Part shown: in pieces, positions 8,470-16,908 of the stretch
How the letters are laid out: each line of letters begins with the position of its first letter
How positions within the stretch are numbered: position 1 is the stretch's first letter
Source of the DNA: Salinibacillus xinjiangensis
GTDB lineage: Bacteria > Bacillota > Bacilli > Bacillales > Alkalibacillaceae
DNA: 64,000 nt
Reading direction: 5' to 3'
NCBI RefSeq assembly: GCF_009649735.1
Contig: NZ_WJNH01000011.1
Span: forward strand, 57,979-121,978
The notes under the pieces: generated by a model
Told to the model about the DNA's origin: nothing
The model's database searches: none
Seen by the model: the letters and a program-made list of their open reading frames with translations, nothing else
Program-made: the position numbers and the translations under genes

Positions 8470-9284
8470 ATGGACGAGCGTAAAAACCTATACTTTTTTT
8501 ATCCGAAAGATGAACGATTAGAAGCACAATTACAGCCTTTATCCAAACTAGCGACAAATAATGGTTTTCAGATTGTGAATCATGCAGTAGATGCGAATAT
8601 CGTCATTAGCGTTGGCGGGGATGGAACCTTTTTGCAAGCCGTCCGCAATACAGGCTTTCGACTGACTGCCTGTATATGGGGATTAAAACGGGCGAGGAAG
8701 CAGCGCTGTACTGTGACTTTAATTTAGAAACGTTTGATGAAATGGTTCACATTATGATGAATGAGGATTTAGAAGTGCGGAAATTTCCTTTGCTTGATGT
8801 GACCGTTAATGAGGATGAAACCACCTTTCATTGCTTGAATGAAATCAGTATACGTTCGTCAATAATTAAATCCTTTGTATTGGATGTCTATATTGATGAA
8901 AAACACTTTGAAAAGATTCGAGGAGATGGATTAATAGTCTCTACACCAACTGGGAGTACTGGATATAATAAATCTTCAAATGGGGCAGTTGTGGATCCGA
9001 AAATCCCCTGCCTTCAGGTCACCGAGCTAGCCTCGTTAAATAATAACCGTTACAGGACATTAGGTTCCTCCTTTATATTGGGAGGAGAACGAAATCTACA
9101 GCTTGAGGTCATCCAGGATGGTAATGACTATCCGATCATAGGATTGGATAATGAAGCATTTTCAATCCGTAATATCAAAACACTAGACATCTCGTTAAGT
9201 GATAAAGTCATTAAAACGGTTAAATTGAAAAATAACTCCTTTTGGGATCGAGTGAAGAGGACTTTTTTAGAGGAAAGGCATTAA
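8470..9284 (+). pseudogene. nadK: NAD kinase (NadK2/PpnKB type), frameshifted
   Basis: The family phosphorylates NAD to NADP. The ATG at 8470 follows GGGAGG; the N-terminal part contains the hallmark GGDGTFLQAV. At about 8660 the homologous reading moves to the -1 frame: GFR continues as TDCLYMGIKTGEEA, then CLNEISIRSS (the conserved NE), DGLIVSTPTGSTGY and a family-typical end. The whole span is 815 nt, so one restored base gives 271 aa, close to the usual 267. This is either a sequencing error or inactivation; Bacillus normally has a second NAD kinase, so loss could be tolerated. Confidence 0.88.
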
Positions 9285-9285
9285 A

Positions 9286-9312
9286 GAAAGGAAGTGCTTG
9301 ATGCACTTCCTT
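9286..9312. terminator. Bidirectional terminator between nadK and the amidohydrolase gene
   Basis: AAGGAAGTGC, a 5-nt loop and GCACTTCCTT form a strong hairpin just after the nadK stop and touching the stop of the convergent amidohydrolase gene. Confidence 0.7.
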
Positions 9313-10909
9313 AATCGTTTTTCACATATACAATTTCCTCATCAACAATTGTTTTCATTACATTCGTCTTTATAATATTCTCTTTCGGAATATCAAATAA
9401 ATCTTGGTCCAACACAGTAAAGTCAGCATAAAAACCGGGTGCAATTTGCCCTTGTTTTTCTTCATTTCCACTAGCATAAGCAGCACCAGTTGTGTATAGG
9501 GAGACAGCCTCATAAGGGCTTAAACACTGGGCTTCACCATAGGTTTTACCATCTAAATAAGAGGTGCGATTTACAGCCGCCGCTATCCCTTTAATCGGAT
9601 CTATTTCCTCAATAGGTGCGTCAGACCCACCAGCACAAACAATACCTGCATCCATTAGAGACTTCCAAGCATATGCTAAATGCTGACGTTCTTCTCCAAT
9701 TCTTTCTAACACCCACGGAAAATCAGAAGCAACAAATGTCGGCTGGATATCAACAGCTAATGATGACAATTTTCTCATTCGATTGATCAGATTCGGATTG
9801 ACAAGCTGAGCATGAATAAGACGATCCCTAACCCCTTCAGCGGGTGGATATTGCTCAATCATATTTAACACCATTTCAGCGGCTTGGTCCCCAATTGCAT
9901 GTACCGCTACAGGCATCGATCGACTTCTTGCTTTCACCATTAACTTTTTCATGTGATCTATTGAATTGATTTGAACACCATACTGGTCACTTGCATCTGC
10001 ATAAGGTTCTTTTAACCAAGCAGTTCGTCCACCAAAGGCACCATCTGCAAAGATTTTCATTGCACCTAACTCAAGCCAATCTGAACCATTTTTAAATTGA
10101 TGCCCACTCTTATCCATATCTTCAATCACCTCATTATGGACAAGCAGGTGAGCACGAAACTTTAAGTTCACTCCGTCTATACTTCTGGCAAAGGCTTCAT
10201 ACGTACGTTCAAATCCACCATAATAATTCAAATCTTCACTATGACCTGAAACAATTCCATGTTGGACTAGATCCTGAATGGCTACAGTTACTGCTTTTTC
10301 TAAGTATGAGATGCTTACTTCAGGAACGTGATTCTTAATTAAATCCTGAGCATTATCTAAGAAAAAGCCTGTCATTTCACCCTTTTCATCCTTATCGATT
10401 ACACCGCCAGAGGGGGCTTCAACATCATTTGTAATGCCAGCTTCGTTCATCGCCTTCGTATTCGCTATTATTGCATGGCGACATACCCTTGTTAACATGA
10501 CCGGATGCTCAGCGCATGCTTCATCCAATTCATTACGATGAATGATTCGTGGGTTCTCCCATTGATTTTCGTTAAATCCTTCCCCAATCAGCCATTCGCC
10601 AGGAGAAAGCTTTTGTGTGGCATCTTTTACCGCTCTTAATAATTCTTCAGGTGATTTTATGTAGGTTAGATCTAATCGTAAAATTCGCTCTCCATGGCCA
10701 ATGATATGTAAATGGCTATCAATGAAACCTGGATACATGACTTGTCCATCTAGATCATGCTCATCGTCAATTTGATTTGCATATGCCTTTTCCAAATATG
10801 ATTTGGTCCCTAAATCAATGACCCTTCCATTATCGGTATAAACTGCTTCTACTACTTCCCCTTCTTGTCGCATTGTATAAATCTTACCGCCATACCATAA
10901 TTTCCCCAT
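9311..10909 (-). CDS. ytcJ: Amidohydrolase family protein, YtcJ-like
   Basis: This 532-aa metal-dependent hydrolase belongs to the amidohydrolase_3 group. Metal-binding GFIDSHLHIIG (about 62-72), a later AVHAIGDQAAE and the GGSDAPIEEIDP aspartate motif are all present. Residues 1-60 form the small beta-sandwich domain shared with the C-terminus. Substrate is unknown for this group; homologues are annotated as exoenzymes or formamidases without proof. It has the same neighbours as in B. subtilis (nadK2 and the SASP). Confidence 0.88.
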   Translation of the reverse strand: MGKLWYGGKIYTMRQEGEVVEAVYTDNGRVIDLGTKSYLEKAYANQIDDEHDLDGQVMYPGFIDSHLHIIGHGERILRLDLTYIKSPEELLRAVKDATQKLSPGEWLIGEGFNENQWENPRIIHRNELDEACAEHPVMLTRVCRHAIIANTKAMNEAGITNDVEAPSGGVIDKDEKGEMTGFFLDNAQDLIKNHVPEVSISYLEKAVTVAIQDLVQHGIVSGHSEDLNYYGGFERTYEAFARSIDGVNLKFRAHLLVHNEVIEDMDKSGHQFKNGSDWLELGAMKIFADGAFGGRTAWLKEPYADASDQYGVQINSIDHMKKLMVKARSRSMPVAVHAIGDQAAEMVLNMIEQYPPAEGVRDRLIHAQLVNPNLINRMRKLSSLAVDIQPTFVASDFPWVLERIGEERQHLAYAWKSLMDAGIVCAGGSDAPIEEIDPIKGIAAAVNRTSYLDGKTYGEAQCLSPYEAVSLYTTGAAYASGNEEKQGQIAPGFYADFTVLDQDLFDIPKENIIKTNVMKTIVDEEIVYVKND

Positions 10910-10945
10910 CTTGATTCTCTCCTCTTACATTTTATATGTAGAAAG

Positions 10946-10973
10946 AAAAGGGCAGATTCTCTGCCCTTTTCTT
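10946..10973 (-). terminator. Terminator of the SASP gene
   Basis: AAAAGGGCAGA, TTC and TCTGCCCTTTT form an 11-bp stem 14 bp past the SASP stop; on the minus strand it is followed by CTTTCTAC, moderately T-rich. Confidence 0.7.
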
Positions 10974-10986
10974 AGCTATCGTTATC

Positions 10987-11196
10987 TTATTGTTGTTGAC
11001 CACTAAATTGTTGTTGAGCTACACTTACAAGGCGCTTCGTGATTTCACCACCTACAGAACCGTTAGCACGAGAAGTGGTATCAGCTCCTAGCTGTACACC
11101 AAACTCCTGAGCGATTTCTGTTTTCATTTGGTTAAGAGCTTGCTCAGCGCCAGGTACAACAAGTTGGTTTGAATTGCGGCTATTATTGTTTGCCAT
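10987..11196 (-). CDS. sspA: Alpha/beta-type small acid-soluble spore protein
   Basis: It coats and protects DNA in dormant spores. The 69-aa protein shows both family signatures: the germination-protease region [10 protein letters not shown] and the C-terminal GGEITKRLV block, with the DNA-binding [16 protein letters not shown] between. The start follows AAGGAGGTGAT, an almost perfect ribosome-binding site, as expected for a very highly expressed protein. A glutamine-rich end (QQQFSGQQQ) is typical. Position between ytcJ and thiI matches sspA. Confidence 0.96.
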   Translation of the reverse strand: MANNNSRNSNQLVVPGAEQALNQMKTEIAQEFGVQLGADTTSRANGSVGGEITKRLVSVAQQQFSGQQQ

Positions 11197-11281
11197 GATG
11201 TAATCACCTCCTTGTCACTCATTATGATGTGCAAAAAGGTGATTATCATACAACACAATAGCTGGTAGTTGTTTCATGCAT

Positions 11282-12484
11282 TTACAATAAATCACCAAAA
11301 TCATCCGATTGTTGTTCGTGCTCAGTAAAGGTAATGGTTTCAATATTACGTAGTATTTTGTCTATATCCTCACTAAAATCGACCGGGTCCTCAAATTGAT
11401 GAATTTTCTCACGAGAAGGCCTGGTTTTTGGCTGCTTTGGTACAAAAATTGTACAGCAGTCCTCATAAGGCTGAATTGAGGTTTCATAAGTACCAATTTT
11501 TCTCGATATGTCAATAATATCTACCTTATCCATCGCGACTAATGGGCGAATAATTGGATAATTCGTTACTTCGTTAATGGCATTCATACTTTCCATTGTT
11601 TGACTCGCTACTTGGCCAAGACTTTCACCTGTTGTTAAGGAAAGAATCCCCTCCTGTTTGGCCAGCCTCTCACTTACCTTCAGCATTTGTCTACGCATCA
11701 CTGTCATTCCATAGCCTTCTGGAATTTCACGAAATATTTTTTGTTGTAATTCCGTAAAAGGTACAATGTGTACACGAATCTCATGGCCATATTTCGTCAA
11801 GGATTTCGCTAAATCTAATACCTTTTGCTTTGCCCGTTCACTTGTGTAAGGAGGAGAATGAAAATGAATTGCCTCTACTTTAACGCCTCTTTTCATCGCA
11901 AGGTATCCGGCTACTGGACTATCAATTCCTCCTGACAACAGTAGAAGTGTTTTTCCTGTTGTTCCAACGGGGAGTCCACCTGATGCTGGAATTTTACCAG
12001 CCATAATATACGTAGCGTCATTTCGTATTTCTACTCGTATTTCCACATCAGGATTTCGAACATCAACCGTTATTCCTTCGGTGTTTGATAACAAGTGACC
12101 ACCAAGCACCTGATTCATTTCCTGTGAAGGGACGTCAAAGCTTTTATTCGGGCGTTTCGTCGTAATTTTAAATGTCTTAGCGTTACCGGCCTCATTTAGA
12201 GCAAACAATGCCCCTTCCTTAATCTTGTCTAACGAGTTCTCTACTCTGAGGGCTAGGTTGACAGACTGAATCCCAAATACTTCACGGCACTTTTCGATGA
12301 TTGGCTCATGGTCTTGACCATTCAGCTTGATATACATACGGTCACGTGCCCGAATAATATGAATATCTGGAAATTCTCTTAATTTTTGTTTTACGTTTTT
12401 CTTCAGTTGGGAGATGAATTGTTTTTTATTTTTCCCCTTTAGGGACAATTCTCCATATCTTATTAAAATATGATCATATTGCAT
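11282..12484 (-). CDS. thiI: tRNA 4-thiouridine synthase / thiamine thiazole sulfur carrier ThiI
   Basis: ThiI adenylates U8 of tRNA and inserts sulfur. The 400-aa protein has an N-terminal ferredoxin-like and THUMP region (to about 165) and a PP-loop ATPase motif LLLLSGGIDSPVAGYLAMKR (about 180-199). There is no C-terminal rhodanese domain, as usual in Bacillus, where the adjacent cysteine desulfurase supplies sulfur directly. The gene starts 5 bp after the desulfurase stop, so the two are clearly one operon. Confidence 0.96.
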   Translation of the reverse strand: MQYDHILIRYGELSLKGKNKKQFISQLKKNVKQKLREFPDIHIIRARDRMYIKLNGQDHEPIIEKCREVFGIQSVNLALRVENSLDKIKEGALFALNEAGNAKTFKITTKRPNKSFDVPSQEMNQVLGGHLLSNTEGITVDVRNPDVEIRVEIRNDATYIMAGKIPASGGLPVGTTGKTLLLLSGGIDSPVAGYLAMKRGVKVEAIHFHSPPYTSERAKQKVLDLAKSLTKYGHEIRVHIVPFTELQQKIFREIPEGYGMTVMRRQMLKVSERLAKQEGILSLTTGESLGQVASQTMESMNAINEVTNYPIIRPLVAMDKVDIIDISRKIGTYETSIQPYEDCCTIFVPKQPKTRPSREKIHQFEDPVDFSEDIDKILRNIETITFTEHEQQSDDFGDLL

Positions 12485-12489
12485 GTTAT

Positions 12490-13629
12490 CTACCTCATTA
12501 CTTCATTTAATTCGTCCAGCACCTCTTTAAACTCTTTACAAAACTGCCGAACTTCCTCTTCTGTATTTTGATACGAAAGACTAATTCTTAACCCATAATG
12601 TGTACGTTCCATCCCTAATCCGCAGGCAGCTAGTACAGCACTTTCATCCGAATGCTTAGAGGAGCAAGCAGATTTGGTTGAAATAAATATATTTTTCTTG
12701 CCTAAAGCATGAATGACTACTTCTGGTTTAAATTTAGGTACTGAAATATTCAAAATGTGTGGCGCTCCATCCCTTGGAGTATTAATCATAATTCTGTCAT
12801 CCTTCTGTAATAGGTTGCGGATGATGTCTGAAAGTTTTATTAGATGACCATAGCCATGTTTTTGTTTTTCAAATGTCAATCGCATCGCTTTTACCATTGC
12901 TACAATCCCCGCTAAGTTTTCCGTTCCTGGTCGAGTAGAAGATTGCTGACCACCCCCATGCAACAATGGAGAAAGAGTAGTCCCTGATTGAATATACAAT
13001 AAACCAGTACCCTTTAGTCCATGTATTTTGTGACTAGACATTGAACATAAATGAATGCCTGGATGAGTAAAGTCAAGAGAAATTTTACCTAGCCCTTGAA
13101 CATGATCTACATGAAAAAACAATTTTGGATGTTTAATCACAATATCTGCAATTTGCTTAATGGGTTGAATGGTACCTAATTCATTATTTACATGCATCAC
13201 AGAAATCAAAATCGTATCATCACGTATTTCATTTTTTAACTGTTCCATATCAATTTTTCCTTCCGCATCCACGGATAAATACGTAACATCAAATCCATGT
13301 GATTCAAGAGCTTGACAAGCCTCTAAAACTGATGGATGTTCAATCTGTGTTGTAATAATATGTCGTCCTCTATTTTGATGCTGTAAAGCTATACCTTTTA
13401 TGGCAAGGTTATTACTCTCCGTGCCTCCTGAGGTGAAAATCAACTCACTTGAATCAACCTTTAACAAGTTAGCAGCTTGTTTCGTAGCTTTGTGTAGTAA
13501 CTTTTCTGCCTCTCCACCAAACTGATGAATAGAGGAAGGATTTCCATAATAGGATTCCGATACTTTTCGAAAGCTTTCTAATACCTCGGGATACGGGCTT
13601 GTTGTTGCGCTATTATCTAAATATATCAT
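12490..13629 (-). CDS. nifZ: Cysteine desulfurase (NifS/IscS family) partner of ThiI
   Basis: This PLP enzyme removes sulfur from cysteine as an enzyme-bound persulfide and, in B. subtilis, passes it to ThiI. Signatures are YLDNSATTSPYPEV at the N-terminus, the PLP lysine in SSHKIHGLKGTG and the persulfide cysteine in STKSACSSKHSDES. The start is ATG 13629 (379 aa), 10 nt after AGGAG; 16 upstream codons in the open frame lack any site. The braB gene that lies beside it in B. subtilis is absent. Confidence 0.95.
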   Translation of the reverse strand: MIYLDNSATTSPYPEVLESFRKVSESYYGNPSSIHQFGGEAEKLLHKATKQAANLLKVDSSELIFTSGGTESNNLAIKGIALQHQNRGRHIITTQIEHPSVLEACQALESHGFDVTYLSVDAEGKIDMEQLKNEIRDDTILISVMHVNNELGTIQPIKQIADIVIKHPKLFFHVDHVQGLGKISLDFTHPGIHLCSMSSHKIHGLKGTGLLYIQSGTTLSPLLHGGGQQSSTRPGTENLAGIVAMVKAMRLTFEKQKHGYGHLIKLSDIIRNLLQKDDRIMINTPRDGAPHILNISVPKFKPEVVIHALGKKNIFISTKSACSSKHSDESAVLAACGLGMERTHYGLRISLSYQNTEEEVRQFCKEFKEVLDELNEVMR

Positions 13630-13697
13630 CACGAGTAAGCTCCTTTTTTCCATTTGCAATGAATAATCATACCACATATATTATGTCGGGACAAAGA

Positions 13698-13744
13698 ACA
13701 AAAGCCGTCTCCCTAGTGTTTTAGCACTCTTGAGACAGCTTTTT
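13698..13744 (-). terminator. Terminator of ezrA
   Basis: AAAAGCcGTCTC pairs with GAGACaGCTTTT in an elongated hairpin that starts 5 bp past the ezrA stop. A T tail follows on the minus strand. Confidence 0.7.
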
Positions 13745-13748
13745 ATTC

Positions 13749-15455
13749 TTATACTTTAGAGAATGCATCCTCTTGTTTTAAAATTTCATCTAGTCGCTTG
13801 ATTGCTCCAGGCTCAATTTGTTCCAAATGCTCCGCAGCTGTTTCAAGCGCAAGCTCATAATCCCATTCACGAAAAGCATACTCTGCTTCTGAAAGCTTGG
13901 CTGCTAGAACTGGGTATTGACTGCGGTAACGATTAGCATATTGAATCACATACTCTGCTAATCGAGCTTGCTCGAGCAAATATTCAGTTTGCTCATCAAC
14001 CATTTCCGTATTCTTTTCGGCTTTTCCCAATAAGTGATAGATCTTTTCCATATTTAATGGATGTTGAGTTAATTGGGTGTTAATCTCATCAATGGTGACC
14101 GTTACATCCTTGATTGCATCAAATATGTATTCAGGCACACCTGGAATATTGCTTTTTTGTAAGTTTTTCTTTACTTGACCAATTTGCTTTAACAAATCGT
14201 TGATTCGCTCTTTTGCCTCAATTTCGTCCTGGCGTAGTGAATTTACTCTTTCTAAGAATTCGTTATGAGCTAATTCAAAGGAATCCCATTGCAACAACCA
14301 ATGTTCTAAATCCCCGCGTATATTTGTATAAGTCCGTTTTCCGTCTTCAACCTCATTAACGATCTTGTCGGCAAGCAGCTTTAATTGCTTCACTTGGTTT
14401 TCTAAGGTAAGTAGGGTTTCTTGGTCCTCATCATTCATTTCATAACTCACTTGTAAGGTTTTTACTTCTTCTCTTGTTTGTTTAAATTTCTCCTCCATAT
14501 TAAGAAGTTCATTTTCCATCGTACTCATTTTCTTTTCAGTGTACTGTTTAGCAATGGCTTCCTGTTCTAGTTGATCAAAAATTTCCTGAATTCGCTCTTC
14601 AATCTCGATTATATATGTTTCGACATCATAGACCTCACCCCGGTCTAATTGTTCAATAATTGAAATAAGCTGTTCATGGTATTTTTGAATTTCTTTCTCA
14701 AAGCCAAAATGCTGAAGGTTGTGACCTAAACTCTTCATTTCCTTTAAGCCACTTGTTAATTCGTCTAGCTGTTCAGGTAAATCCGTTTTACACCTTTGAT
14801 AAAGGGATGGAAAAATCTTTATTTTATTGTTTAATTCTTCGAGTCGGTCACTCACTTGTTGCACCATATCTTTTGCTTCAATGTAATCCCCATGCTCAGT
14901 TAATTGATCAAAACTGGTAAGCTGCTCTTCAATCTCATCAAGCTCCACCTCAAAAACAATTTCGGCATTGCCAAATTGATACCTATTTTGTAACAACTGT
15001 TTTCGTGTCTCCTTGATGCGAGGTCGAATCAGCTCTACCTGTTTATGACCATCCTCTTTAGACAGAATTAAATCCTCCACTTCTTCAAACATGGTCACAA
15101 TAGAGGTTTCAATCGTCTGTAAGGTTCGGCTAACATCATCTAACACTTTTTTTGCTGTACGAAAACGATACTTATCTGCCGCTTCTTCAGCGTCAAAAAG
15201 CTCTTCCTCAATATCTGGCATTTTCCTAGTTACGATATGATCCCATTCTGTCCGCCATTTTTCAAACCGTGTCTGGGTTTCACCAGAGAGATTTAAATCC
15301 TTTATTTTAGATAATTGCTCTGTAACGTCCTTATTCATGACCGCTAGTTTCCATTCTTCTAATTGATCAACACGGTCATAAACTCTTTTTCTAAGTATGA
15401 GACCTAATATAATGAATACAATTAAGAAAAGAATGGCTCCAATGATGTACTCCAT
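13749..15455 (-). CDS. ezrA: Septation ring formation regulator EzrA
   Basis: EzrA is a membrane-anchored, spectrin-like regulator of FtsZ ring assembly. The 568-aa protein has a single N-terminal anchor (YIIGAILFLIVFIILGLIL, residues 3-21) followed by almost continuous coiled coil, including many WxxxW- and LEE-type heptads. I start it at ATG 15455, preceded by AGGGGGC; nine further upstream codons are unsupported. Length is close to the 562 aa of B. subtilis EzrA. The hisJ gene found next to it in B. subtilis is missing. Confidence 0.95.
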   Translation of the reverse strand: MEYIIGAILFLIVFIILGLILRKRVYDRVDQLEEWKLAVMNKDVTEQLSKIKDLNLSGETQTRFEKWRTEWDHIVTRKMPDIEEELFDAEEAADKYRFRTAKKVLDDVSRTLQTIETSIVTMFEEVEDLILSKEDGHKQVELIRPRIKETRKQLLQNRYQFGNAEIVFEVELDEIEEQLTSFDQLTEHGDYIEAKDMVQQVSDRLEELNNKIKIFPSLYQRCKTDLPEQLDELTSGLKEMKSLGHNLQHFGFEKEIQKYHEQLISIIEQLDRGEVYDVETYIIEIEERIQEIFDQLEQEAIAKQYTEKKMSTMENELLNMEEKFKQTREEVKTLQVSYEMNDEDQETLLTLENQVKQLKLLADKIVNEVEDGKRTYTNIRGDLEHWLLQWDSFELAHNEFLERVNSLRQDEIEAKERINDLLKQIGQVKKNLQKSNIPGVPEYIFDAIKDVTVTIDEINTQLTQHPLNMEKIYHLLGKAEKNTEMVDEQTEYLLEQARLAEYVIQYANRYRSQYPVLAAKLSEAEYAFREWDYELALETAAEHLEQIEPGAIKRLDEILKQEDAFSKV

Positions 15456-15618
15456 TAAAAAGCCCCCTATCGCAATTTCCACATACCCCTATCGTCCGTT
15501 CAGGTAAGGAATTTTGTGTTGGTAATATAATATCATGTATTCGCCGTTTTTTGCTAAAATTTTTCAAATTTCTTTCTCATATTTGTAATTTCTATCATTT
15601 TTTAGTAATGAAAAGACA

Positions 15619-16236
15619 CTATTGTACCTCTTCTCCTGAAGCCATAAGTGTCCTCACCCATTTCTTAATTGATTTTACATATTTCGTTAGGTAAACATCA
15701 TCAGAACGATTGACACCGACCATACTTTTCCACTCATACGGCATAGTAAATGGAATTTGGAGAAGCCCCTTCAACTGAAAAAGTAAAATTTCTTTTTCAA
15801 CAGTTGAATATTGGGTGGAGGGTACAATTTGATAAAATGCATCCTCAAATAAATATTTTTCTTTAGCTAAATAGGTTACAAGTAATTCTCGCACTAATAT
15901 ATTATCCTTGGAAAGCTCTCTTTGTATAAAACTTGTAAATTGATGATTCTCCTGCTTGTAATGTATAATAGCATCAATTAACTCTTCCATTTGTTCAACA
16001 GGGCTTTTTGTAGAAGAAGACTTCTGGATTTTCTCTAGCTTTTGTAAATATGATTCAAAGTAGTTTACAATCAAAAATTCTAATAAACCTTGTTTATTTT
16101 GAAAGTAGTAACTAATCATGGAAACATTCACATTTGCACTTGATGCAATATCCCTTACAGAGGTTCCATGAAATCCCTTCAAATAAAACAAGTGAACAGC
16201 AGTCTCAGCAACCTTTTCTTTTGTTTTCTTGCTCAT
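15619..16236 (-). CDS. yttP: TetR-family transcriptional regulator, YttP-like
   Basis: The 205-aa protein has a TetR helix-turn-helix at residues 6-50, ending with VNVSMISYYFQNKQGLLEF, typical of the family, and a helical ligand or dimer domain. It is divergent from the ytsP-like gene at 16362 with 125 bp between starts, which may hold its operator. The ligand is unknown. Position equals yttP of B. subtilis. Confidence 0.9.
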   Translation of the reverse strand: MSKKTKEKVAETAVHLFYLKGFHGTSVRDIASSANVNVSMISYYFQNKQGLLEFLIVNYFESYLQKLEKIQKSSSTKSPVEQMEELIDAIIHYKQENHQFTSFIQRELSKDNILVRELLVTYLAKEKYLFEDAFYQIVPSTQYSTVEKEILLFQLKGLLQIPFTMPYEWKSMVGVNRSDDVYLTKYVKSIKKWVRTLMASGEEVQ

Positions 16237-16361
16237 TTAATCTCCCCCTTCATACTTTTTCTTGTTTCACAATCATAAATCCTCTGATAAAATGACAAGA
16301 AATTATGACAAATTTCTCGCATATTGACAGCGGATCATAATCGAATCTAGGAGGTTTTGAC

Positions 16362-16841
16362 ATGTTTCAAACAGCAATGTATACGGGTACTAAAGAAGAA
16401 AATTATCAATTAGTTATTAAACAACTAAAGGCTTTATTAGAAGATGAATCAGACAAAATAGCTAATTTAGCTAATGCATCTGCACTCTTAAATCAATTTT
16501 TAGACAATATTAACTGGGTAGGTTTCTATCTTTATCAAGAAGGCGAGCTTGTTTTAGGACCTTTTCAAGGATTACCAGCATGTGTCCGAATCTCTTACGG
16601 AAAAGGGGTATGCGGCACTGCCTTCTCTGAGAAAAAGACCATACGTGTAGAGGATGTGAATCAATTCCCTGGTCACATTGCATGCGATGCCGCAAGTCAA
16701 TCAGAAATTGTTATCCCAATTAAACAAAATGACAAAGTCATCGGTGTTCTGGATATTGATAGTCCAAGCCTTGATCGTTTTGATGAAACAGATCAAATTT
16801 ATCTTGAACAATTTACTCAAACACTTAGTGATAACCTTTAA
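16362..16841 (+). CDS. ytsP: Free methionine-(R)-sulfoxide reductase (GAF domain)
   Basis: A single GAF domain of 159 aa. Three cysteines at C74 (LPACVRI), C84 (GKGVCGTAF) and C108 (HIACDAAS) have the 10- and 24-residue spacing of fRMsr enzymes, which reduce free methionine-R-sulfoxide with thioredoxin. The start follows AGGAGG. The diguanylate cyclase gene converges on it from the other side with a shared terminator. Confidence 0.92.
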   Translation: MFQTAMYTGTKEENYQLVIKQLKALLEDESDKIANLANASALLNQFLDNINWVGFYLYQEGELVLGPFQGLPACVRISYGKGVCGTAFSEKKTIRVEDVNQFPGHIACDAASQSEIVIPIKQNDKVIGVLDIDSPSLDRFDETDQIYLEQFTQTLSDNL

Positions 16842-16859
16842 TTTTCATGGAAGGAAAAG

Positions 16860-16908
16860 AAAACGAAATCGCTCTTCGCTTAGCTAGCTTAGATTGCGAT
16901 TTCGTTTT
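16860..16908. terminator. Bidirectional terminator between ytsP and dgcP
   Basis: AAAACGAAATCGC and GCGATTTCGTTTT form a 13-bp stem with A/T runs on both sides. It overlaps the last codons of dgcP, an economical convergent arrangement. Confidence 0.85.
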
